NCBI GenBank assembly: GCA_902774655.1
Contig: CACYJD010000053.1
Location: forward strand, 1-5,189
Length of the DNA: 5,189 nt
Source: an uncultured Erysipelotrichaceae bacterium
GTDB lineage: Bacteria > Bacillota_I > Bacilli_A > RFN20 > CAG-826
Direction of reading: 5' to 3'
Every line of letters starts with the position of its first letter. Position 1 is the first letter of the stretch. The notes under the pieces are model-generated. The model made no database searches. It was not told the origin of the DNA and saw nothing but the letters and a program-made list of their open reading frames with translations. Shown here piece by piece: positions 1 through 5,189 of this stretch. The translations under genes were made by a program, and so were the position numbers.

Positions 1-1716
1 GAAATCACATTCAAAATTGATGGAAGTGATAAATCATTCAATGTATTTACCACTCGTGCTGATACATTATTTGGATGCACATATTGCTGCTTAGCACCAG
101 AACATCCTCTTGTAAAAGAATTAGTGTCACCTGAACAAAAAGAAGCAGTTGAAGCATATTTAGATTCAATTAAATCTAAATCTGATATGGAACGTACTGA
201 ACTTAATAAAGAGAAAACAGGAGTCTTTATTGGCAGATACGCTATTAACCCAATTAATGGTAAGAAAGTTCCTATCTACGCTGCTGATTATGTCTTAGCT
301 AGTTATGGTAGTGGTGCTGTTATGGCGGTTCCTACTCATGACCAAAGAGACTATGAATTCGCTAAGAAGCATGGTCTAGAAATGATTCAAGTTCTTGAAG
401 GTGATGTTTCTACTTCAGCATTTGAAGGAGACGCTCCTCATATTAATAGTGATTTCATTAATGGAATGAATATTGCTGACGCTAAAAAAGCAGTTATTGC
501 TAAACTTGAATCTATTGGTGCAGGTAAAGAAAAAGTTAATTTTAAATTAAGAGACTGGATTTTCTCCCGTCAAAGATATTGGGGTGAACCTATCCCAGTA
601 GTGGAAATGGATGACAAATCACTTCACGTATTAGATGTAAGTGAACTCCCATTAACTCTTCCTGAAATGGATAACTACGCTCCAAGTGGAGATGGTACTT
701 CCCCATTAACTAAAGCAACAAGCTGGAGAGAATATGTTGTTGATGGTAAACACGGATTAAGAGAAACCAACACCATGCCTCAATGGGCAGGTTCTTGCTG
801 GTATTTTATTAGATATTTAGATCCTAAAAATGATAAAGAATTCGCTGATCCTAAATTAATTAAGCACTGGTTACCAGTAGACTTATATATCGGTGGTGCA
901 GAACACGCTGTTCTTCACTTACTCTATTCAAGATTCTGGTTTAGATTCCTTTATGATAAAGGTTATGTCTTTACACCTGAACCATTCAAGAAATTATTCC
1001 ATCAAGGAATGATTCTTGGCGAAAATGGTGAAAAGATGTCTAAATCTAGAGGCAATGTTGTCAATCCTGATGACGTTGTTGCCGAATATGGCGCAGACTC
1101 TTTAAGATTATTTGAGATGTTTGCTGGACCTCTTGAAGAAGGATTCTTATGGTCCACTAACGGATTAGCAGGTGCTAGACGATTCATTGAAAGAGTTTAT
1201 AGACTTTATACTGATGAAGAATTTGTTAATAAACAAACTGATGTAAATAATCACGAATTAGACTTCGTTTATAACGCTACTGTTAAGAAAGTTACTAATG
1301 ACTTCGAATCGCTAGGAATTAATACAGGTATTGCTCAAATGATGATCTTTATTAATTCGGTGTATAAAGCAAAAGAATTATATAGACCTTACTTAGAAGG
1401 ATTTATCAAGATGTTCTCTTGCGTTTGTCCATTTGTAGGTGAGGAATTATATGAAAAACTTACCGGTAAGCAACTAATCGACTATGAAAAGTGGCCAACA
1501 TATGATGAAGCTGCTTTAGTAGTGGATAAAGTTAACATCGCTGTCAGCGTTAACGGTAAACTAAGAGCAACTTTCCAAGCAGATAAATCTGCAAGTGAAG
1601 AAGAACTTCAAAATGTGGCTTTAACTCTTGAACCAGTTAAACGTCACATTGAAGGTAAAACAATTAAACGTATTATTGTAGTTAAGGGCAAGATTGTTAA
1701 TATTGTCGCAATATAA
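1..1716 (+). CDS. leuS: Leucyl-tRNA synthetase, 3' part (5' end outside window)
   Basis: This class I aminoacyl-tRNA synthetase attaches leucine to tRNA-Leu in the cytoplasm and edits mischarged tRNA. The frame is open from base 1 and gives 571 residues; bacterial LeuRS is usually a little over 800, so roughly the first 230 (including the HIGH motif) lie outside. Numbering from the window start: the CP1 editing domain shows the threonine-rich TTRADT (17-22) and the HDQRDYEFA segment (about 113-121) with its conserved Asp. Then come [11 protein letters not shown] (about 189-199), [13 protein letters not shown] (256-268) and the KMSKS loop (345-349, bases 1033-1047). The anticodon-binding helical domain follows, and the protein ends with the usual small C-terminal domain (VNGKLRA, then GKIVNIV). 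The segment before KMSKS ([11 protein letters not shown]) has no leucine-specific insertion, as in Bacillus LeuRS and unlike E. coli. The family more often has Pro where this protein has Ala20. The gene ends with TAA one base before coaX. Catalytic and editing motifs look intact. Identification is secure. Confidence 0.98.
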   Translation, partial: EITFKIDGSDKSFNVFTTRADTLFGCTYCCLAPEHPLVKELVSPEQKEAVEAYLDSIKSKSDMERTELNKEKTGVFIGRYAINPINGKKVPIYAADYVLASYGSGAVMAVPTHDQRDYEFAKKHGLEMIQVLEGDVSTSAFEGDAPHINSDFINGMNIADAKKAVIAKLESIGAGKEKVNFKLRDWIFSRQRYWGEPIPVVEMDDKSLHVLDVSELPLTLPEMDNYAPSGDGTSPLTKATSWREYVVDGKHGLRETNTMPQWAGSCWYFIRYLDPKNDKEFADPKLIKHWLPVDLYIGGAEHAVLHLLYSRFWFRFLYDKGYVFTPEPFKKLFHQGMILGENGEKMSKSRGNVVNPDDVVAEYGADSLRLFEMFAGPLEEGFLWSTNGLAGARRFIERVYRLYTDEEFVNKQTDVNNHELDFVYNATVKKVTNDFESLGINTGIAQMMIFINSVYKAKELYRPYLEGFIKMFSCVCPFVGEELYEKLTGKQLIDYEKWPTYDEAALVVDKVNIAVSVNGKLRATFQADKSASEEELQNVALTLEPVKRHIEGKTIKRIIVVKGKIVNIVAI

Positions 1717-1720
1717 TATG
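1714..1720 (+). promoter_or_regulatory. leuS stop / coaX start junction, probable translational coupling
   Basis: The leuS stop TAA (1714-1716) is separated from the coaX ATG (1718-1720) by one base. No purine-rich Shine-Dalgarno stands 5-12 bases upstream of this ATG; the nearest candidate, AAGGG at 1684-1688, is 29 bases away. This arrangement suggests that ribosomes finishing leuS restart on coaX. The mechanism is inferred; the spacing is seen directly. Confidence 0.5.
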
Positions 1721-2461
1721 AGATTAATTGTAGATGTAGGTAACTCAGAAATTAAGATGGCCTTTTATGATAATGGCCTTCTTTACAAAACTCACTTTAA
1801 GACAAAAGAGGCGACTTCCGATGTTTTATTTAACGAAATTAGTGAGTTTTCTAAAGGTAAAGAAGGAATAAGCGAAGCCTTCATTGCTAGTGTTTTACCT
1901 TCATTAAACCGTATGATTGCTGAATCTATAGCGCTTGTATTAGGAATCAAAGCAAAAGTGCTAGACAGTTCATTTAATAAAAAAGTATTAATGGATATTG
2001 ATAATCCACTTGAAGTTGGTGCTGATTTAGTTGCAGATATTGTTGGAGCCACTAATAAATATGGTTTTCCTTTACTTATTTGCGACTTGGGTACAGTAAG
2101 TAAATATTTATCAATTGATGATAGAGGATATTTTGTAGGAGCAAGTTTCACTCCGGGATTACAAATATCCATGAATGCCTTCCATTCCAATACCGAACTA
2201 TTGCCTAGTGACAATATTAATGAAGCACCTATGAAAGTTTATGGAAAGAATACTAATGAGTGCATGAGTAGTGGTGTTTATTACGGAACGATTTTTGCAA
2301 TCGAAGGATACTTAAATGAAATGAGAAAGTTATTCCCTAATGCAAAATGCGTTATAACTGGTGGCTTCTCTAATATTATTAAAGATAAAAAAGACTATAT
2401 AATCGATCCAAATCTAACTTTAGACGGATTAGATATTATTTATAGAAAGTTGGGGGACTAA
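1718..2461 (+). CDS. coaX: Type III pantothenate kinase
   Basis: CoaX phosphorylates pantothenate with ATP, the first step of coenzyme A synthesis; the family is cytoplasmic, dimeric, has an ASKHA fold and needs a monovalent cation. The 247-residue length is normal (about 250). The order of motifs fits: DVGNS phosphate loop (6-10), ASVLPS (57-62), NPLEVGAD (96-103) with the likely catalytic Asp103, DLGT (123-126), GASFTPGLQIS (141-151), YGKNTNE (175-181), the SGVYYG helix (185-190) and ITGGFS (213-218). Three positions depart from the usual consensus: Ser10 for Thr in DxGNT, Leu104 for Arg in GADR, and VSK (127-129) where most members have ATT after DxGT. ATG 1718 is chosen because it puts the first beta strand (MRLIVDVGN) exactly at the N terminus as in the family. 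A TTG at 1694 in the same frame would add eight residues inside leuS. The gene ends with tandem TAA TAA (2459-2464). The fold is certain; pantothenate kinase activity is likely but the altered motifs leave some doubt. Confidence 0.93.
   Translation: MRLIVDVGNSEIKMAFYDNGLLYKTHFKTKEATSDVLFNEISEFSKGKEGISEAFIASVLPSLNRMIAESIALVLGIKAKVLDSSFNKKVLMDIDNPLEVGADLVADIVGATNKYGFPLLICDLGTVSKYLSIDDRGYFVGASFTPGLQISMNAFHSNTELLPSDNINEAPMKVYGKNTNECMSSGVYYGTIFAIEGYLNEMRKLFPNAKCVITGGFSNIIKDKKDYIIDPNLTLDGLDIIYRKLGD
2452..2457 (+). promoter_or_regulatory. Shine-Dalgarno of the pepV-like gene
   Basis: GGGGGA ends eight bases before the ATG at 2466 and overlaps the last codons of coaX. It is one of the most G-rich runs in this AT-rich window and supports ATG 2466 as the start. 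Confidence 0.75.
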
Positions 2462-2465
2462 TAAT

Positions 2466-3809
2466 ATGAATTACCGTAAATTAATGAAACCATATGAAAA
2501 TGATATGATTACCGCTTTAGGTAGATTTATTTCAATTGGCTCTGTTTATGATGAATCAACTAAAAGTAAAACTAAACCTTTTGGAGAGAATGTAGATAAA
2601 GCTTTAGCTTTTGTGGCTGATCTCGGTGAAAGATTTGGTTTTGAAGTTGATAGATGTGATGGTTACTGCACTGAACTCACTATCGGAGACGGTGATAGAA
2701 TGATTGGAATTTTCGCCCACGCCGATGTAGTGCCTGTAGTAGGTGAATGGAAATATGGTCCATTTAATATGACTATCGAAGATGGAAACATTTATGGTAG
2801 AGGTAGCAGTGATGACAAAGGACCTCTAATTGCAGCATTCTACGCTATAAAAGCTCTTAAAGATAACGGACTTCTTAAGGGTTATCGCGTAAGAATGGTT
2901 GTTGGAGGAGACGAAGAAAGAGGAAGTGGTTGCCTTGAATATTATTTCAATAAGTTAGAAAAACCATATCCTGACTATGGCTTTACTCCTGATAGTGATT
3001 TCCCATTAATTTATGGTGAAAAAGGTATAAGAGATTTTTATCCAGAATTAAGAGTTACTATTCCAAATGTTAAATCAATTAAAGGTGGTGTTGCTAGTAA
3101 CGCTGTCTGCGATGAAGCAGTTGTAGAACTCGAAAAAGAAGATAAAGAATTAATTGCATTCTTAGAAAAGAAAAATGTTAAATTTACTAAAAGAGCCGAG
3201 AATATAGTGGTTTTTCACGGAAAAGCATGCCATGGTTCCACACCAGAATTAGGTGAAAATGCTGCTTTAATCGCTTTAGCAACATTAGGAGAATTCTACA
3301 AAGTAGATAGTGTTAAAAAGATTGGTGAAGAACTCCAAGATACAAGTGGAAAAGCATTTGGATGCTTCCGCGAAACCAAACTTCTTGGTAAAACAACCTA
3401 CTGTGTTGGAATTATTGATTATAAAGAAGGTGAACTTAAGTTCACGGTTAATTTCAGATATCCTGAAGAAACCGCTACTGTTGATATGATTGGTAAATTC
3501 AATGATCATTTTGGAACAGTGGCTTCTTATAAAGAAGAATCACCAATTGTATTGTTTGATCCTGAAACACCATTAGTACAAACATTACTTAATGCTTATA
3601 GAGCAGAAACAAAAGACATGACTCCTCCATTAACCACTGGCGGTGGAACATATGCAAAACACGCTAAAAATACAATCGCGTTTGGCGCATTATATCCAGG
3701 AAGAGTATCTACTATGCATGAAGCAAATGAATTAATGCCATTAAAAGATTTCTATGAATGTGCAGTAATCTACGCTCGTGCAATCAATGATTTAGGAAAT
3801 CTAAAATAA
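2466..3809 (+). CDS. pepV: PepV-type M20 metallodipeptidase
   Basis: The product is a cytoplasmic di-zinc peptidase of family M20 that splits dipeptides, providing free amino acids after peptide uptake. It has 447 residues against roughly 465-475 for characterised PepV. Expected ligands are all visible: His85 and the catalytic-site Asp87 in FAHADVVP, bridging Asp116 in GRGSSDDKGP, catalytic Glu150 and metal ligand Glu151 in GGDEERGS, Asp176 in FTPDSDFP, and His418 in STMHEANE near the C terminus. The inserted lid domain (about 190-385) carries His256 in GKACHGSTPE, matching the His that stabilises the transition state in PepV. GGGTYAKHA (392-400) is the usual substrate-binding loop. There is no signal peptide. 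The start has a strong Shine-Dalgarno and lies four bases after coaX; the stop TAA directly touches the trmB ATG. These residues place it with PepV rather than with ArgE/DapE-type M20 enzymes, but exact substrate range (for example beta-Ala or D-amino acid dipeptides) cannot be read from sequence. Confidence 0.93.
   Translation: MNYRKLMKPYENDMITALGRFISIGSVYDESTKSKTKPFGENVDKALAFVADLGERFGFEVDRCDGYCTELTIGDGDRMIGIFAHADVVPVVGEWKYGPFNMTIEDGNIYGRGSSDDKGPLIAAFYAIKALKDNGLLKGYRVRMVVGGDEERGSGCLEYYFNKLEKPYPDYGFTPDSDFPLIYGEKGIRDFYPELRVTIPNVKSIKGGVASNAVCDEAVVELEKEDKELIAFLEKKNVKFTKRAENIVVFHGKACHGSTPELGENAALIALATLGEFYKVDSVKKIGEELQDTSGKAFGCFRETKLLGKTTYCVGIIDYKEGELKFTVNFRYPEETATVDMIGKFNDHFGTVASYKEESPIVLFDPETPLVQTLLNAYRAETKDMTPPLTTGGGTYAKHAKNTIAFGALYPGRVSTMHEANELMPLKDFYECAVIYARAINDLGNLK
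3430..3445 (+). repeat. Perfect 16-bp palindrome inside the pepV-like gene
   Basis: GTGAACTTAAGTTCAC equals its own reverse complement; the flanking G and G do not pair. It encodes part of GELKFTV in the lid domain of the dipeptidase. Its centre is TTAA, like the palindrome at 4611-4626, but the arms differ. Chance is a reasonable explanation. Confidence 0.4.
3794..3797 (+). promoter_or_regulatory. Shine-Dalgarno of trmB
   Basis: AGGA lies 12 bases before the ATG at 3810, inside the last codons of the pepV-like gene. The spacing is on the long side. The abutting TAAATG junction suggests that coupling to the upstream gene also helps initiation. Confidence 0.5.
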
Positions 3810-4430
3810 ATGAGAACCAAGTATAAACAATGGGCTGTTGATTATCTTACCGAACATCCAGAAATTGTTATTCAAAAAATCAATTTGGATGAAGATTTTT
3901 ATAAGGGTAAGAAAATCTATATTGAAATAGGAAGTGGTAAAGGTGGCTTCTTAATTAGTGAAGCTTCTAAGCACCCTGATATTGTTTATATTGGAATCGA
4001 AAGAGTTAAAACAGTAGCAGGAATTTTTGCAAAAAAAGCGCAAGAACTCGGCTTAATTAACTTAAAAGTAGCGCCTTTAGATGTTGAAGTAACATTCTCA
4101 AGCCTACCGACAAATTCAATCGATGAATTATATTTAAACTTCTCTGACCCATGGCCTAAAGCAAGACACGAAAAGAGAAGATTAACATATAAGTCTAAAT
4201 TAGATGAATATTATAGAATCCTTAAAAAGGGCGGACTTCTTAAGTTTAAAACTGATAATGATTCTTTGTATGAATATTCATCTAAAGAAAGTATGCCTAA
4301 CTCTAAATTTAAAATCTTACTCGATGAAGAAAACTACATCTTTGATGCTGCTAACGATTCAATGAGTGAATACGAAAAGAAATTTAGAGAATTAGGCCAT
4401 CATATTCATCGAATTATCTTAGAGAAGTAA
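3810..4430 (+). CDS. trmB: tRNA (guanine-N7-)-methyltransferase
   Basis: TrmB uses S-adenosylmethionine to make 7-methylguanosine at position 46 in the variable loop of tRNAs, in the cytoplasm. At 206 residues it is close to the B. subtilis protein (about 213). The N terminus (MRTKYKQWAVDYL) resembles the basic start of Bacillus TrmB. The Rossmann-fold SAM loop is EIGSGKGGF (39-47), followed by YIGIE (60-64), then LDVEV (90-94). The family signature LNFSDPWPKARHEKRRL spans 109-125 with Asp113. FKTDN (146-150) follows, and the C-terminal SEYEKKF (186-192) is the family's TEYE..F tRNA/SAM-contact motif with Ser in place of Thr. The ATG immediately follows the upstream stop TAA (0-base gap), and the next gene starts three bases after its stop. 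All key motifs are present, so an active enzyme is expected. Confidence 0.97.
   Translation: MRTKYKQWAVDYLTEHPEIVIQKINLDEDFYKGKKIYIEIGSGKGGFLISEASKHPDIVYIGIERVKTVAGIFAKKAQELGLINLKVAPLDVEVTFSSLPTNSIDELYLNFSDPWPKARHEKRRLTYKSKLDEYYRILKKGGLLKFKTDNDSLYEYSSKESMPNSKFKILLDEENYIFDAANDSMSEYEKKFRELGHHIHRIILEK
4421..4427 (+). promoter_or_regulatory. Weak Shine-Dalgarno of the DUF4479 gene
   Basis: AGAGAAG ends six bases before the ATG at 4434 and lies within the last codons of trmB. It lacks the GGAGG core but is the only purine-rich run at the right distance. Confidence 0.4.
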
Positions 4431-4433
4431 AAT

Positions 4434-4733
4434 ATGTATCGTTTATATTATTCTTATAAAGCTGTTGGAGATGTCTTATTAATTGTAATTGATGAGACTA
4501 GTTATCCTGACACTATTAAAAGTAAAGAGAATGTAACCGCTTTATACAAGAATAATAAATTAGTAGGTGTTAACATATTTGAGATTTCTAAGGTTGTTAA
4601 GATTCACGCCAATGGATTAATCCATTATGTGAACGAAGAACTTGTAAAAGTTATTAACTCAATATTAGAAAACGCTAGTGTTGAAACACTTAGCTTAGAA
4701 GGATATAGCATTGATATTGCTGAAAGAGGATAA
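4434..4733 (+). CDS. Stand-alone DUF4479 protein (YtpR N-terminal half)
   Basis: This 99-residue protein resembles the N-terminal DUF4479 domain of the Bacillota protein YtpR. YtpR is about 200 residues and carries a C-terminal tRNA-binding (EMAP/tRBD) domain of the kind found in PheT and MetRS. Matching points are the start with a Tyr-rich strand and VGDVLLIVID (11-20; YtpR has a similar GDVLL strand), KLVGVNIFEIS (42-52; like the ETVGFNIF segment), and NEELVKVINSILENA (67-81; like the TEELV..N..L helix). The tRBD is absent: TAA follows residue 99 and the next gene begins four bases later in another frame, encoding an unrelated enzyme. There is no signal peptide or membrane segment. The function of DUF4479 is not established. 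The position directly after trmB fits a loose link to tRNA or translation, but that is inference. The domain match is from memory of YtpR and moderately secure. Confidence 0.75.
   Translation: MYRLYYSYKAVGDVLLIVIDETSYPDTIKSKENVTALYKNNKLVGVNIFEISKVVKIHANGLIHYVNEELVKVINSILENASVETLSLEGYSIDIAERG
4611..4626 (+). repeat. Perfect 16-bp palindrome inside the DUF4479 gene
   Basis: AATGGATTAATCCATT equals its own reverse complement. It has no loop and does not extend further, since the flanking C and A do not pair. It lies within coding sequence and encodes part of HANGLIHY. It may be chance in AT-rich DNA or a dyad protein site. Confidence 0.4.
4723..4730 (+). promoter_or_regulatory. Shine-Dalgarno of the nicotinate phosphoribosyltransferase gene
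   Basis: AAAGAGGA ends seven bases before the ATG at 4738 and overlaps the last codons of the DUF4479 gene. It supports ATG 4738 as the start and shows that this gene can be initiated on its own. Confidence 0.7.
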
Positions 4734-4737
4734 AGAT

Positions 4738-5189
4738 ATGGAAGAACTCGAAATCAAATTAAAAGAAGAAGGCAAAATCTCTAGATTAACTAACAAAACA
4801 TTTAAGTTTGATCCTAGACTTAAAGATGGTTTTTTTGCTGCTAACTATTTTCTTAAATCTAACAAGATTGTAAGAGAACACGCTCCAAACCATATTGTTA
4901 CAATGCAATTCTTTCAAAGAACTGATGACGCTATGGTTTGTGGTATTGATGAAGCCATTGCTATGGTGCATGAATTTGCTATTCATCCAGAAGAGTTAGA
5001 AATCTACGCTTTAAACGATGGAGATGTTGTAAATAGTGGAGAACCTGTTCTTAAAATCACCGGAAAGTATGAAAATTTCGGTTTCTTGGAATCCATGATT
5101 GATGGAGTTTTAGCAAGAAGAAGTAGTGTCGCCACTAACGTATATAGAGTAAAAACTGTCCTCAGAGGCAATGATTGCTTCTCAATGGC
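4738..5189 (+). CDS. pncB: Nicotinate phosphoribosyltransferase, 5' part (3' end outside window)
   Basis: The enzyme joins nicotinate to PRPP (with ATP) to form nicotinate mononucleotide, the entry step of the Preiss-Handler NAD salvage route in the cytoplasm. The frame is open from ATG 4738 to the window end, giving 150 complete codons; complete family members are about 340-490 residues. Features typical of the shorter clostridial-type NAPRT are LTNKTFKFDPRLKDG (17-31), AANYFLK (34-40), NHIVTMQFFQ (51-60), CGIDEAIAMV (68-77), GEPVLKITGKYENFG (101-115) and the signature LARRSSVATN (125-134), close to the family's SRRTSVATN. The phosphate-binding C-terminal part is not in the window. A good Shine-Dalgarno precedes the start, four bases after the DUF4479 stop. 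It shares the transcript with coaX, so two vitamin-to-cofactor kinase/transferase steps (CoA and NAD) are co-located. The family is assigned from recalled motifs. A nicotinamide-specific or quinolinate-type relative is less likely because of the ARRSSVATN block. Confidence 0.88.
   Translation, partial: MEELEIKLKEEGKISRLTNKTFKFDPRLKDGFFAANYFLKSNKIVREHAPNHIVTMQFFQRTDDAMVCGIDEAIAMVHEFAIHPEELEIYALNDGDVVNSGEPVLKITGKYENFGFLESMIDGVLARRSSVATNVYRVKTVLRGNDCFSM

Noticed and set aside
1002..1187. Minus-strand open frame of 61 codons
   Set aside because: It lies opposite the KMSKS region of leuS, whose protein conservation is unmistakable. The antisense product has no recognisable domain.
1757..1780. Direct repeat ATGGCCTT at 1757-1764 and 1773-1780
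   Set aside because: Only two eight-base copies, in different reading frames of coaX relative to each other, with no further units. Chance is the simplest explanation.
1792..2214. Minus-strand open frame of 140 codons
   Set aside because: It lies fully opposite coaX, is rich in Ser, Leu and Ile as expected from antisense AT-rich codons, and has no domain I recognise. coaX explains the region.
3285..3509. Minus-strand open frame of 74 codons
   Set aside because: It is opposite the pepV lid domain, with no supporting motif.
1717..4737. Search for promoters, terminators or riboswitches between genes
   Set aside because: The intergenic gaps are at most four bases, and no GC-rich hairpin followed by a T-run was seen at gene ends.
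4786..4986. Minus-strand open frame of 66 codons
   Set aside because: It is opposite the start of the nicotinate phosphoribosyltransferase, which has a Shine-Dalgarno and clear family motifs on the + strand.
4970..4986. Inverted repeat ATGAAT / ATTCAT with a five-base loop
   Set aside because: It is a six-pair, AT-rich stem inside the nicotinate phosphoribosyltransferase gene with no following U-run, so it is neither a terminator nor a likely regulatory hairpin.
1..5189. Possible use of TGA as tryptophan (mycoplasma code), considered because of the AT-rich sequence and TAA-only stops
   Set aside because: Conserved tryptophans (for example in Leu[14 protein letters not shown] and TrmB DPWP) are all TGG and no in-frame TGA occurs, so there is no evidence for recoding. 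TAA-only stops fit AT bias.
4734..5189. Idea that the sequence after the DUF4479 gene is a frameshifted YtpR tRNA-binding domain
   Set aside because: The downstream frame encodes clear nicotinate phosphoribosyltransferase motifs from its own ATG, with no tRBD-like sequence.

Overview
The window is a densely packed piece of a low-GC (by eye about one third GC) bacterial chromosome, with every gene on the + strand. Gene content suggests an AT-rich member of the Bacillota or a close relative (Erysipelotrichia- or RF39-like Bacilli): a Bacillus-type LeuRS without the leucine-specific insertion, a type III pantothenate kinase, a PepV-type dipeptidase and a DUF4479 (YtpR N-terminal) protein. That placement is inference from family distribution and base composition. 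Arginine is mostly AGA and leucine mostly TTA/CTT. All five visible stop codons are TAA. Tryptophan is always TGG and no in-frame TGA occurs, so the standard bacterial code fits.

Layout: (1) positions 1-1716, the 3' two thirds of leuS (leucyl-tRNA synthetase), cut by the window's left edge; (2) 1718-2461, coaX (type III pantothenate kinase); (3) 2466-3809, pepV-like M20 dipeptidase; (4) 3810-4430, trmB (tRNA m7G46 methyltransferase); (5) 4434-4733, a 99-residue stand-alone DUF4479 protein that matches only the N-terminal half of YtpR; (6) 4738-5189, the 5' part of a nicotinate phosphoribosyltransferase, cut by the right edge.

The gaps between genes are 1, 4, 0, 3 and 4 bases. There is no room for promoters or terminators between genes, so the set is very probably one transcript, with some translational coupling (clearest at leuS/coaX and pepV/trmB). 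The functions are housekeeping: tRNA charging and modification (leuS, trmB, possibly the DUF4479 protein), CoA and NAD cofactor supply from vitamin precursors (coaX, nicotinate phosphoribosyltransferase), and amino acid release from dipeptides (pepV).

There is no stretch over 300 bases without a gene. I found no RNA genes, mobile elements, CRISPR arrays, riboswitches or terminators. I see no convincing new biological system. The points worth a second look are the YtpR-like protein lacking its tRNA-binding domain, unusual residues in CoaX motifs, the start region of coaX, and two perfect 16-bp palindromes inside coding sequence.
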